Assembly (NCBI GenBank): GCA_910575625.1
Contig: CAJTFD010000010.1
Location: 99,940 to 163,939 of the forward strand
Source: Clostridia bacterium
Lineage (GTDB): Bacteria > Bacillota > Clostridia > Lachnospirales > Lachnospiraceae
Direction of reading: 5' to 3'
DNA: 64,000 nucleotides
Every line of letters begins with the position of its first letter. Position 1 is the first letter of the stretch. Of the stretch, positions 56,306 to 63,957 are shown in pieces. The notes under the pieces are model-generated. The model searched no databases, was not told the origin of the DNA, and saw only the letters and a program-made list of their open reading frames with translations. Made by a program: the position numbers and the translations under genes.

Positions 56306-58456
56306 ATGGAAGACAAGAATTTTAGGAAACCAGAATATTATGTAAATCGGGAACTGAGCTGGCTCTTATTCAACAGGCGGGTATTGAGTGAGGCCCGCGA
56401 CAAGACGATCCCTCTCTTCGAGCGGCTGAAATTCCTCAGCATCACATCTTCAAACCTGGATGAGTTCTTCATGGTGCGGGTGGCCTCCCTGAAAGACCAG
56501 GTCCACGCCCAGTATACGAAGACGGACATCGCCGGTCTGACGCCCAAAGAGCAGTTAAAGAGGATCAGTGAGGACACCCATGAGCTGGTGCAGCTGCAGT
56601 ACAGCACGTACAACCGATCCGTTTATCCGGCCCTGAAAAAGAAAGCGGGCCTGTCCCTGATCACTCAGCATGAGGATCTTACAAAAGCACAGAAAAAATA
56701 TGTGGATGAATATTTTGAGGAAGACATCTATCCGGTGGTCACGCCCATGGCCATGGACTCCTCCCGTCCATTTCCTCTGATCCGGAACAAATCTCTGAAC
56801 ATCGGCGCGCTGATCTCAAAAAAAGACCGGAAAAAGGGAAAAGAGATCTTGGAGTTTGCTACCGTGCAGGTGCCCTCCGTGCTCCCGCGGCTGATCCATC
56901 TGCCGGCGGATAAAGACCAGGAGCAGGCGGTGATCCTGTTGGAAGAGGTGATCGAGCGCAACATCGGAAAACTGTTCTTAAGCTACGACGTGGTGTGCGC
57001 CCATCCCTACCGTGTCATGCGCAACGCGGATCTGAGCATCGACGAGGACGAGGCGGAGGATTTGTTAAAAGAGATCCAGAAGCAGTTGAAGAAACGTCAG
57101 TGGGGGGAGGTCATCCGCCTGGAAGTGGAAGACAAGATCGATAAGAGGCTCCTGAAAGTCTTAAAGACCGAGTTTAACAGCAAGGATGAGGATATCTTCT
57201 ATATCCAGGGCCCGCTGGATCTGACTTTTCTGATGAAACTCTATGGGATGGAAGGGTTCGATGAGTTCAAGACACCGGCGCATCAGCCCGCGCCTGTCCA
57301 GGAGTTTATAGATAAAGACAATGTATTCAAGGTCATACAGCAGAAGGACGTATTCCTGCACCATCCCTATATGAGTTTCGATCCGGTGGTGGAATTCGTC
57401 CGTCAGGCGGCCAAGGACCCGGATGTGCTGGCGATCAAACAGACGCTGTACCGTGTCAGCGGCAACTCCCCGATCATAGCGGCCCTGGCCAAAGCGGCGG
57501 AAAACGGGAAACAGGTGTCGGTACTGGTGGAATTAAAGGCCCGTTTTGACGAGGAAAACAACATCGTGTGGGCGAAGATGCTGGAGAAAGCGGGCTGTCA
57601 TGTGATCTACGGCCTGGTGGGATTAAAGACCCACAGTAAGATCACACTGGTGGTGCGCCGGGAGGAGGCGGGCATCCGCCGCTACGTCCATCTGGGGACG
57701 GGGAATTACAACGACAGCACAGCCAGGCTCTACACAGACTGCGGGCTCTTCACCTGCGACGCCCGGTTCGGTGAGGACGCCACAGCGGTCTTCAACATGC
57801 TCTCCGGCTATTCAGAGCCGAAATTCTGGCATAAGCTGATAATGGCGCCCCTCTGGATGAAAAGACGTTTCTTAGGCATGATCGAGATTGAGAAAAAACA
57901 TGCGGAAAACGGCAACAAAGCCTACATTGTAGCCAAGATCAATTCCCTGTGCGACCCGGATATCATGGAAGCGCTCTATGAGGCATCCGCCGCCGGGGTG
58001 CAGATCCATCTCCTGGTGCGCGGGATCTGCTGTCTGAGAGTGGGGATCCAGGGAGTCAGCGAAAATATCCATGTGCGCTCCATCGTGGGGGATTTCCTGG
58101 AACATAGCCGGATCTTCTATTTTTATAACAATGGCGCGGAGGATCTGTTCATGGGCAGCGCGGACTGGATGACCAGGAATCTGGACCGGCGCGTGGAGAT
58201 CGTGTTCCCGGTGGAGGATGATGCGATCAAAAAAGAGATCCTCCACATCCTGGACATTGAATTCCAGGACAATGTAAAAGCGCATATCCTGCAGGCGGAC
58301 GGTCAGTATGAGAAGCAGGATAAGAGAGGGAAAGTATTGGTGAATTCCCAGATGATTTTCAGCCAGGAGGCAAAAGAGCGGGCCAAGGCGCTGCCTGGCC
58401 ATCAGGTCACCTCGCGGGTGTTCGTGCCGGCGGAACCGGTGGAGGATGATGCGTAG
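56306..58456 (+). CDS. ppk1: Polyphosphate kinase 1
   Basis: A 716-aa PPK1 that reversibly builds polyphosphate from ATP. It shows the N-terminal NRELSWLLFNRRVLSEA, the catalytic-domain segments IKQTLYRVSGNSPIIAAL, VLVELKARFDEENNI, and GLVGLKTHSKITLVVRRE containing the autophosphorylated histidine (THSK), and a second phospholipase-D-like motif MGSADWMTRNLDRRVEI. It starts 11 bases after the Ppx-like gene. Length matches bacterial PPK1. Confidence 0.96.
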   Translation: MEDKNFRKPEYYVNRELSWLLFNRRVLSEARDKTIPLFERLKFLSITSSNLDEFFMVRVASLKDQVHAQYTKTDIAGLTPKEQLKRISEDTHELVQLQYSTYNRSVYPALKKKAGLSLITQHEDLTKAQKKYVDEYFEEDIYPVVTPMAMDSSRPFPLIRNKSLNIGALISKKDRKKGKEILEFATVQVPSVLPRLIHLPADKDQEQAVILLEEVIERNIGKLFLSYDVVCAHPYRVMRNADLSIDEDEAEDLLKEIQKQLKKRQWGEVIRLEVEDKIDKRLLKVLKTEFNSKDEDIFYIQGPLDLTFLMKLYGMEGFDEFKTPAHQPAPVQEFIDKDNVFKVIQQKDVFLHHPYMSFDPVVEFVRQAAKDPDVLAIKQTLYRVSGNSPIIAALAKAAENGKQVSVLVELKARFDEENNIVWAKMLEKAGCHVIYGLVGLKTHSKITLVVRREEAGIRRYVHLGTGNYNDSTARLYTDCGLFTCDARFGEDATAVFNMLSGYSEPKFWHKLIMAPLWMKRRFLGMIEIEKKHAENGNKAYIVAKINSLCDPDIMEALYEASAAGVQIHLLVRGICCLRVGIQGVSENIHVRSIVGDFLEHSRIFYFYNNGAEDLFMGSADWMTRNLDRRVEIVFPVEDDAIKKEILHILDIEFQDNVKAHILQADGQYEKQDKRGKVLVNSQMIFSQEAKERAKALPGHQVTSRVFVPAEPVEDDA

Positions 58457-58495
58457 AGGATAGAAGTCGATCTGGATTTTAGACAGGGATGAAAA

Positions 58496-58764
58496 AACAG
58501 TCTGCATGCTGCAGGCTGTTCAGAGTGTCGACAAAGTCGCCACTCTGGTAAAATTCATGGCTTACGCCATAAATTTTAATACTGGAGGATAAAAGCCCGA
58601 TCTGCTCGCACAAGGGCTAAAGCCCCTACGGATTGGGCTTTTTGCAAGTAGCCGGAAATAAATTCCGTCTACTTAATCCCAGTTCGAGGGCACAGCCCTT
58701 CGAGCACCCATGACCAAACGACACTTTATCTACAGTCTGAACAGTCTGCATGCTGCAGGCTGTT
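58496..58764. repeat. Hairpin-rich intergenic repeat bounded by a 25-bp direct repeat
   Basis: The 25 bases starting AACAGTCTGCATGCTGCAGG occur at 58496-58520 and again at 58740-58764. Each copy is itself a stem-loop (AACAGTCTGC with GCAGGCTGTT). Between them lie further hairpins: CAGAGTG/CACTCTG, ATGGC-ttac-GCCAT within AAAATT/AATTTT, AAGCCC/GGGCTT, and TCGAGGGC-aca-GCCCTTCGA. No ORF is supported. It looks like an inserted, structured intergenic element or a chain of RNA hairpins. Confidence 0.6.
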
Positions 58765-58772
58765 TTTTTCAT
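58740..58772 (+). terminator. Terminator of the folC-ppk1 operon
   Basis: The second copy of the 25-bp stem-loop is followed by TTTTTTT, making it a good intrinsic terminator; the first copy lacks this tail. Confidence 0.7.
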
Positions 58773-58783
58773 CTTCAACGAGG

Positions 58784-59188
58784 TTACTCATCGCAATGAT
58801 CCTCCGTCTTAGTCGTCAGATATTTCTGCGTGGCAAACAGCGCAGCGATCGCCGCCACTCCGATCAGAGTCTGCCAAGTATCCAGATGTTCCACCACCAT
58901 CTGGCGGGCCGTGGCGAACATCAGTACTTCCAATAACGTTTCCGGCGTATGTTTGCACAGCATCTTCACAAACTCCGCGCCCACGACGAGAGTCAGGGCA
59001 TCCCCCAGGAATGTATTAAAAGCCGTCCGGTCCATATCCAAAAAGGACGTGTGGAAAAGTTCGCCCAGCAAGGGCACGATGGAGACGGCGATGACCAGGA
59101 GGATGACCACAGAGAATAGGATCTCCAGAGAGCGGGCAACCTGAAAGATGAGTTCATTTAACCGATGTTTAAAGTGGTTTTTATCCAT
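58784..59188 (-). CDS. PsiE-like membrane protein
   Basis: A 134-aa membrane protein resembling phosphate-starvation-inducible PsiE family members. It has about four hydrophobic helices: ILFSVVILLVIAVSIVPLL, FLGDALTLVVGAEFVKML, a middle LLEVLMFATARQMVVEH motif that is the best family marker, and LIGVAAIAALFATQKYL. I chose the ATG at 59188 with AGGAATG upstream; a longer frame begins in the copper operon promoter region. Its neighbour ppk1 fits a phosphate theme, but function is not established. Confidence 0.65.
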   Translation of the reverse strand: MDKNHFKHRLNELIFQVARSLEILFSVVILLVIAVSIVPLLGELFHTSFLDMDRTAFNTFLGDALTLVVGAEFVKMLCKHTPETLLEVLMFATARQMVVEHLDTWQTLIGVAAIAALFATQKYLTTKTEDHCDE

Positions 59189-59228
59189 GGGTACATTCCT
59201 TTTTTTGTCTATTATAACGAAAAAAAAC

Positions 59229-59257
59229 TTGACAATCAACAGATAAATGTATAAAAT
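59229..59257 (+). promoter_or_regulatory. Promoter of the copper operon
   Basis: TTGACA at 59229-59234 and TAAAAT at 59252-59257 are separated by 17 bases, immediately upstream of the palindrome at 59268-59283. Confidence 0.65.
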
Positions 59258-59267
59258 AATCTCAGAA

Positions 59268-59283
59268 CACCCCGGAGGGGGTG
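59268..59283. promoter_or_regulatory. CsoR-type operator
   Basis: CACCCC-ggag-GGGGTG is a perfect inverted repeat of the CsoR operator kind (ACCCC-N-GGGGT), placed about 10 bases after the -10 box and before the csoR-like gene. Binding there would block transcription until copper releases the repressor. Confidence 0.65.
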
Positions 59284-59316
59284 GGGGTATCATAAAATGG
59301 GAAGGGAGGGTAGTCC

Positions 59317-59589
59317 ATGCACGCAGACAAGGGACAGATAACCCGCTTGATCAAGACAGCCAGGGGCCAGTTGGACGGTGTCCTCAAGATGGTAGAGGAA
59401 GACCAGTATTGCATGGATATAGCCAATCAATTGATGGCCAGCAGCGCGGTGATAAAGAAGGCATTAAAGGAGGTCCTGCGTGCCCATATGGCCGGATGTG
59501 TAGCCCAGTCTTTTGAGGAGGGCAATGAGAAAGCGAAACAGGAAAAGATCGACGAATTGATACAAGTGATCGAAAGGATGACAAAATAA
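59317..59589 (+). CDS. csoR: CsoR-family metal-sensing repressor
   Basis: A 90-aa all-helical repressor of the CsoR/DUF156 family. The copper-binding C-H-C set is present as Cys32 (EDQYCMDIANQL), His57 and Cys61 (RAHMAGCVAQ). It lacks a classical HTH, as the family does. Its stop codon overlaps the ATG of the P-type ATPase (TAATG), and a palindromic GC-rich operator lies upstream, so autoregulation by Cu(I) is expected. Confidence 0.88.
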   Translation: MHADKGQITRLIKTARGQLDGVLKMVEEDQYCMDIANQLMASSAVIKKALKEVLRAHMAGCVAQSFEEGNEKAKQEKIDELIQVIERMTK

Positions 59590-61829
59590 TGGTAACAGAA
59601 ACGTATGTGATCAAAGGTATGACCTGTGCTTCCTGCAGCAGTGCAGTGGAGCGGGTGACCAGAAAGATGGAGGGTGTTTCAGAGAGCAACGTGAATCTGG
59701 CAACAAACCGGATGACGATCACCTATGAGGAAAGATCTGTCACACCCCAGGATATCATGGACCGGGTGGAGCGGGCCGGGTTTGAGGCCAGCCCGGAGGA
59801 GGACAAGGGCAAAGACCAGACGCGGGAGGAGGAAGAGGAACTCCAGGAAGGGCATCGCAGGATGAAGCGCAGGCTGATCGGCGCGATCTGCCTGGCCATC
59901 CCTCTTTTATATGTATCCATGGGCCACATGGTCCCGATCCCGATGCCTCTGCCGTCTGTCATCGACATGCATGAGGCTCCGTTTAATTTTGCGCTGACAC
60001 AGCTGATCTTGACGGTGTGCATCCTGATCTGCGGGCGTAAATTTTACATCGTAGGTTTTAAGACCTTATTCCGCGGCCATCCCAACATGGATTCCCTGGT
60101 GGCGATCGGTACGGGGAGCGCATTCATCTACAGTCTGGTGATGACCGTGATGATCCCGTCGGACCCTTCGGCCGTCCACAACTTGTATTACGAATCCTCC
60201 GCGGTGGTGGTGACCCTGGTGATGCTGGGCAAATACATGGAGAGCAAGAGTAAGGGCAAGACCTCCGAGGCGATCAAGAAGATGATGGAGCTGGCGCCGG
60301 ATACAGCCGTGCGCCTGGTGGACGGAAAAGAAGAACAGGTGCAGATCGATCAGATCGCAGTGGGCGATATCCTGCTGATCCGGCCAGGGAGCCGGGTGCC
60401 TCTGGATGGAAAAGTGGTGGGCGGCAACAGCAGTGTGGATGAATCCATGCTCACAGGCGAGAGTATCCCTGTGGAAAAAGATCTGGACGATCTGGTGATC
60501 GGGGGGAGTCTCAACTACAATGGTTCCCTGCAGGTGGAGGTCACCCATACAGGCAGTGACACCACCCTCTCAAAGATCATCAAACTGATGGAAGAAGCCC
60601 AGGGGCGCAAAGCCCCCATATCAAAACTGGCAGACCGGGTGGCCGGATATTTCGTGCCCACCGTGCTTGTGATCGCGGTGCTGGCCGCCGTCATATGGGC
60701 CTTGACCGGCCAGGAACTGGCTTTTGTATTGACCGTGTTTGTGTCGGTGCTTGTGATCGCCTGCCCCTGTGCACTGGGTCTTGCTACGCCCACCGCGATC
60801 ATGGTGGGCACGGGCCTGGGGGCGACCCACGGCATCCTGATCAAGAGCGGGGAGGCCCTGGAGATCGCACATAAAGTGGACACAGTAGTCTTGGATAAGA
60901 CGGGGACCGTCACCCTGGGGCAGCCCCGGGTGGTCCGGATCGTGAGCCGGAACTTATCCAAAGAAAAACTCCTGGAGATCGCGGCGGCCTGTGAAGTGCC
61001 CTCCGAGCATCCGCTGGGCCAGGCAATCGTCCGGGAAGCGGCGGAACAGGATCTGAAGCTTGAAAAAACGGAGGATTTCCAGAGCGTGACCGGACAGGGG
61101 ATCCGCGCCAGCTATCAGGGCCAGACGATCCTCGTTGGAAACGCACGGATGATGGAAGCCGCCGGGGTGGATATCGCCATCCTGGAGGCAGAGTCCGAGA
61201 GCGCGGCGGAAAAGGGCCAGACGCCCATGTACGTGGTGGCTGACCAGGTCCTGGAAGGATTTATCAGTGTGGCGGACACTGTCAAAGAAAACAGCGCAGA
61301 GGCCATCAGCCAGATCAAAGGGCTGGGGGTTCAAGTATATATGCTGACCGGAGATCACCAGAAAACGGCTGACCACATCGGCTCCCTGGTCCACGTAGAC
61401 CATGTGATCGCCCAGGTTATGCCGGGGGACAAAGCGGCCGTGGTGCAGAAACTGCAGGATGAAGGCAAACGGGTCATGATGGTGGGGGACGGCATCAACG
61501 ATGCGCCTGCCCTGGCCCAGGCTGATGTGGGCGTGGCGATCGGAAGCGGCAGCGACATCGCCATAGAATCCGGCGATATCGTGCTGATGAAATCAGACCT
61601 GATGGACGTATACTGTGCCATCCGCCTGAGCAAGGGGACGATCCGCAACATCAAGCAGAACCTTTTTTGGGCGTTTATCTTCAACAGTTTAGGCATACCT
61701 GTGGCGGCCGGAGTGCTCCACGCTTTCGGCGGGCCATTGTTAAACCCGATCTTTGCCGGGCTTGCCATGTCCTTTAGCTCGGTGTTCGTAGTCAGCAACG
61801 CTCTGCGGCTGAAGACATTGAAACTGTAA
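59589..61829 (+). CDS. copA: Copper-translocating P1B-type ATPase
   Basis: A 746-aa heavy-metal ATPase that exports Cu(I) across the membrane. One N-terminal HMA domain has GMTCASC (C13, C16); the membrane part has the CPC transport motif in VIACPCALGLATP (about residue 392); the phosphorylation motif is DKTGT (D436), followed by HP in SEHPLGQAIV and the hinge GDGINDAPALAQADVG (about 633). It is translationally coupled to csoR. CPC with Cu-type HMA makes copper the most likely substrate. Confidence 0.94.
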   Translation: MVTETYVIKGMTCASCSSAVERVTRKMEGVSESNVNLATNRMTITYEERSVTPQDIMDRVERAGFEASPEEDKGKDQTREEEEELQEGHRRMKRRLIGAICLAIPLLYVSMGHMVPIPMPLPSVIDMHEAPFNFALTQLILTVCILICGRKFYIVGFKTLFRGHPNMDSLVAIGTGSAFIYSLVMTVMIPSDPSAVHNLYYESSAVVVTLVMLGKYMESKSKGKTSEAIKKMMELAPDTAVRLVDGKEEQVQIDQIAVGDILLIRPGSRVPLDGKVVGGNSSVDESMLTGESIPVEKDLDDLVIGGSLNYNGSLQVEVTHTGSDTTLSKIIKLMEEAQGRKAPISKLADRVAGYFVPTVLVIAVLAAVIWALTGQELAFVLTVFVSVLVIACPCALGLATPTAIMVGTGLGATHGILIKSGEALEIAHKVDTVVLDKTGTVTLGQPRVVRIVSRNLSKEKLLEIAAACEVPSEHPLGQAIVREAAEQDLKLEKTEDFQSVTGQGIRASYQGQTILVGNARMMEAAGVDIAILEAESESAAEKGQTPMYVVADQVLEGFISVADTVKENSAEAISQIKGLGVQVYMLTGDHQKTADHIGSLVHVDHVIAQVMPGDKAAVVQKLQDEGKRVMMVGDGINDAPALAQADVGVAIGSGSDIAIESGDIVLMKSDLMDVYCAIRLSKGTIRNIKQNLFWAFIFNSLGIPVAAGVLHAFGGPLLNPIFAGLAMSFSSVFVVSNALRLKTLKL

Positions 61830-61863
61830 ATGATCAAAATGGAAGATCTAGGAGGAAAAAAGG

Positions 61864-62061
61864 ATGACCGTATTAAAAGCAGAAGATATGCACTGTGAAA
61901 AATGTGTGGAGAGGATCTCAAAAGCCATGGACAAAGCGGAATTGAACTACAAGGTTTCCTTAGAAGACAAGACCGTGACCATCGATGGATGTGAAAACTG
62001 TGTGGCAAAAGCGAGAGAGATCATGGATGATCTGGGATTTGACACAGAGGTCGTTGCGTAA
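61864..62061 (+). CDS. HMA-domain copper chaperone-like protein with a second CxxC
   Basis: A 65-aa heavy-metal-associated domain. The metal site is MHCEKC (C11, C14). Unlike ordinary CopZ, it carries a second pair, GCENC (C43, C46), at the position where helix 2 begins. It follows copA after 34 bases with AGGAGG, and a terminator ends the operon. It probably hands Cu(I) to CopA. Confidence 0.85.
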   Translation: MTVLKAEDMHCEKCVERISKAMDKAELNYKVSLEDKTVTIDGCENCVAKAREIMDDLGFDTEVVA

Positions 62062-62093
62062 GGGCCGGAGATTTATCTGGAGCGTATTAAAAA

Positions 62094-62138
62094 AATGCCG
62101 CCGAGGGGGTAGTGATATCCCATTCGGCGGCGTTTTTT
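62094..62138 (+). terminator. Terminator of the copper operon
   Basis: GCCGCCGA pairs with TCGGCGGC and is followed by TTTTTT. Confidence 0.85.
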
Positions 62139-62277
62139 GCCTGGAAGGTCCCAAAAAGTGATTTATAATTGAATCTGGCTGTTTTTGCTTTACTTCCCTC
62201 ACAGGGTCTGTTATGATCATATTGTAACCGCAGGGGGCCCGCTGCATGAGGATGGATATCAGGGAGGATAAAAGCGT

Positions 62278-62799
62278 ATGACAGATAGTCAAAAACTCGA
62301 TCTGTTACTGGATGGGATGGCCGAACTGAAGGCAGGCCAGCAGAGATTGGAAGAAAGACAAGGAAAGCTGGAAGAGAGACAAGGAAAGCTGGAAGAGAGA
62401 CAGGGAAGGCTGGAAGAGAGACAAGGAAAGCTGGAAGAAAGACAAGGAAAACTTGAGGAAAGACAGGAAAAGCTCGAGGAAAGACAGGAAAGGTTCGAAG
62501 AAAGACAGGAAAGGTTCGAAGAAAGACAGGAAAGATTCGAAGAGAAACAGGAAGACCTGGAAATGGTCCAGTTGAGTATGTACAATGATATAAAGGATAT
62601 CAGACTGCATATCGAAAACGTGATAGACCGGAATGTGACCTTACTGGCAGAGAGCTATGGGGATCTGATCAAGAAGCTGAACAAAAACAACATGGTCACA
62701 GAACAGCAGGAGATCTACCAGATAAAAATGAATTACCTGATCGAGGATGTGGAGATCCTGAAAAAGGAAATGAAAGAGGTCAAAGCTAAGGTAGGATAA
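62278..62799 (+). CDS. Coiled-coil protein with ten LEERQGK heptads
   Basis: A 173-aa protein. Residues 24-93 are ten heptads of the form LEERQGK, turning into LEERQEK and then FEERQER; the DNA beneath is a 21-bp tandem repeat. The leading part (MTDSQKLDLLLDGMAELKAG) and the tail (MVQLSMYNDIKDIRLHIENV, with KMNYLIEDVEILKKEM) are also helical, so the whole protein is probably a long rod. Related short proteins occur near Rpn-type nuclease genes, but function is unknown. Repeat number may vary between strains. Confidence 0.75.
   Translation: MTDSQKLDLLLDGMAELKAGQQRLEERQGKLEERQGKLEERQGRLEERQGKLEERQGKLEERQEKLEERQERFEERQERFEERQERFEEKQEDLEMVQLSMYNDIKDIRLHIENVIDRNVTLLAESYGDLIKKLNKNNMVTEQQEIYQIKMNYLIEDVEILKKEMKEVKAKVG
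62347..62556 (+). repeat. 21-bp in-frame tandem repeat (ten units)
   Basis: Units such as CTGGAAGAGAGACAAGGAAA recur every 21 bases, encoding ten heptads. Early units are nearly identical, later ones diverge. Confidence 0.85.
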
Positions 62800-62811
62800 G
62801 ATGTCATCGAA

Positions 62812-62845
62812 TGGAGCATAAATTTCACAAAAAATTTATGCTCCA
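62812..62845. repeat. Perfect 14-bp inverted repeat
   Basis: TGGAGCATAAATTT and AAATTTATGCTCCA flank six bases, immediately upstream of the riboswitch promoter. No T-run follows on the plus strand, so it may be an operator or an inefficient terminator. Confidence 0.5.
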
Positions 62846-62849
62846 GGAA

Positions 62850-62878
62850 TTGACAGACCGGGGATACTGTGCTATAAT
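62850..62878 (+). promoter_or_regulatory. Promoter of the cobalamin riboswitch unit
   Basis: Perfect TTGACA (62850-62855) and perfect TATAAT (62873-62878) are 17 bases apart. Confidence 0.85.
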
Positions 62879-62902
62879 ACGGTTTGTATAATTCCAGAGA
62901 AC

Positions 62903-63075
62903 GTATAAAGTGCTTCTGCTGTAGAGAACAGCGGATGGAGAGGGAATTAGGTGTGAATCCTAAGCGATCCGGTCACTGTATTTGGGGAGTGCCGTTTTCA
63001 AGACCATTGTATGCTGTGCATATGAGAAGGGAAGACGGAACATCGATCCATGAGCCAGGAAACCTGCTTTATATG
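62903..63075 (+). promoter_or_regulatory. Cobalamin riboswitch
   Basis: Consensus pieces appear in order: GGGAATTAGGTGTGAATCC, then GCGATCCGGTCACTGTA, GGAAGACGG and the B12-box-like GAGCCAGGAAACCTGC. GTATAAAG near 62903 pairs with CTTTATAT near 63067 as P1. It would sense adenosyl- or methylcobalamin and control the cysteine-rich gene downstream. Confidence 0.9.
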
Positions 63076-63101
63076 TAAGGTGAAGCTTCCGCGTAAAGTA
63101 T

Positions 63102-63175
63102 ACATCTAAGCATTTGGAAAATGCGATGAGATGTCCAGGCTTCCCCCCTCAAAAGGAAGAGCAAGGACATTTTTT
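63102..63175 (+). terminator. Terminator with competing antiterminator, riboswitch expression platform
   Basis: ATGTCC (63131-63136) pairs with GGACAT (63165-63170), with an inner CTTCC/GGAAG, followed by T6: an intrinsic terminator. An upstream hairpin ACATCT/AGATGT (63102-63134) enclosing GCATTT/AAATGC overlaps its 5' arm, so the two exclude each other. Confidence 0.7.
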
Positions 63176-63323
63176 AATGGAATAAACCTGAACGTGTGAA
63201 TTATGCATGATTAAACGGCAGGCGATGGGTGTCCCCGGTAAAATAGATGGTTCTCTCCGCTCACTTTATGGAACCATGATTACCTCCTATGCCGGGGAGG
63301 CTTATCACCAAAAGGAGCAATAT

Positions 63324-63602
63324 ATGTTCGAGAAAGATTGCTGGAAGGACAAAGAGTATTCCTTCTTTTCCCATACGAAATGTGAATGTTTTCCGTGCCA
63401 TGATACAGAGAAGCCGGAAGACTTTAATTGTCTGTTCTGTTATTGTCCGTTGTATGCGCTGAAAGATAAATGCGGAGGCAATTTTCATTATACAGAATCC
63501 GGGGTCAAGGATTGCAGCGGATGTGCACTGCCCCACAAGAGGGAGAATTTTGGCTATATAATGGAAAAGTTCAAAGAGATCCAGGAGATTACCAAATTAT
63601 GA
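63324..63602 (+). CDS. Cysteine-rich small domain protein under cobalamin riboswitch control
   Basis: A 92-aa protein of the cysteine-rich small domain kind. The cysteine pattern is dense: SHTKCECFPCHD, NCLFCYCPLYALKDKCGGN, then VKDCSGCALPH, giving ten or so cysteines and two histidines that could bind zinc or an iron-sulfur cluster. The ATG at 63324 has AAAGGAG upstream. It stands alone behind a cobalamin riboswitch, and family members often sit in cobalamin biosynthesis loci, so a role in corrinoid metabolism or metal handling is likely but unproven. Confidence 0.8.
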   Translation: MFEKDCWKDKEYSFFSHTKCECFPCHDTEKPEDFNCLFCYCPLYALKDKCGGNFHYTESGVKDCSGCALPHKRENFGYIMEKFKEIQEITKL

Positions 63603-63670
63603 TGTATGCGAGCGTCTTTATTTTTAAAGATGCTTTTTTTTTCGCTATTTTCCGCATAAAGCCTGTGTTA

Positions 63671-63840
63671 TACTAGAGCGTGTCTTCAAACCCATTCACG
63701 CCACCTGCAAGCCCCACTTTGCGGCAGATCTGGCCCGCTTTCGGTCAGCGTAGCCCGCTACGCCTTCCTCATTTGGGCCAGATCCTCCACAAATTGTGAC
63801 TTACAGTTGACATAAAGCGGTTTTCAGACACACTCTAGTA
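63671..63840. mobile_element. MITE-like element with terminal inverted repeats
   Basis: The 170-bp interval begins TACTAGAGCGTGTCTTCAAA and ends with the near-perfect reverse complement of this (GGTTTTCAGACACACTCTAGTA). It has no ORF and GC content above its surroundings. TA at each outer end could be the target duplication. Confidence 0.65.
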
Positions 63841-63905
63841 CTACAGCGAACATTTAAGTTTTATTCGATGCCTTCGAATATATAGGGGTATTTTCTGCTG
63901 ATTTA

Positions 63906-63934
63906 TTGATTACAACAAAATATTCTGATATAAT
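63906..63934 (+). promoter_or_regulatory. Promoter of the last partial gene
   Basis: TTGATT (63906-63911) and TATAAT (63929-63934) are 17 bases apart, followed by AAAAAAGGGG as ribosome-binding site. Confidence 0.7.
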
Positions 63935-63957
63935 CAAGAAAAAAGGGGTTGATGATC

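Noticed and set aside
62347..62556. Regular repeats that might suggest a CRISPR array
   Set aside because: The units are contiguous 21-bp repeats without spacers and are translated as heptads; no cas genes are present in the window.
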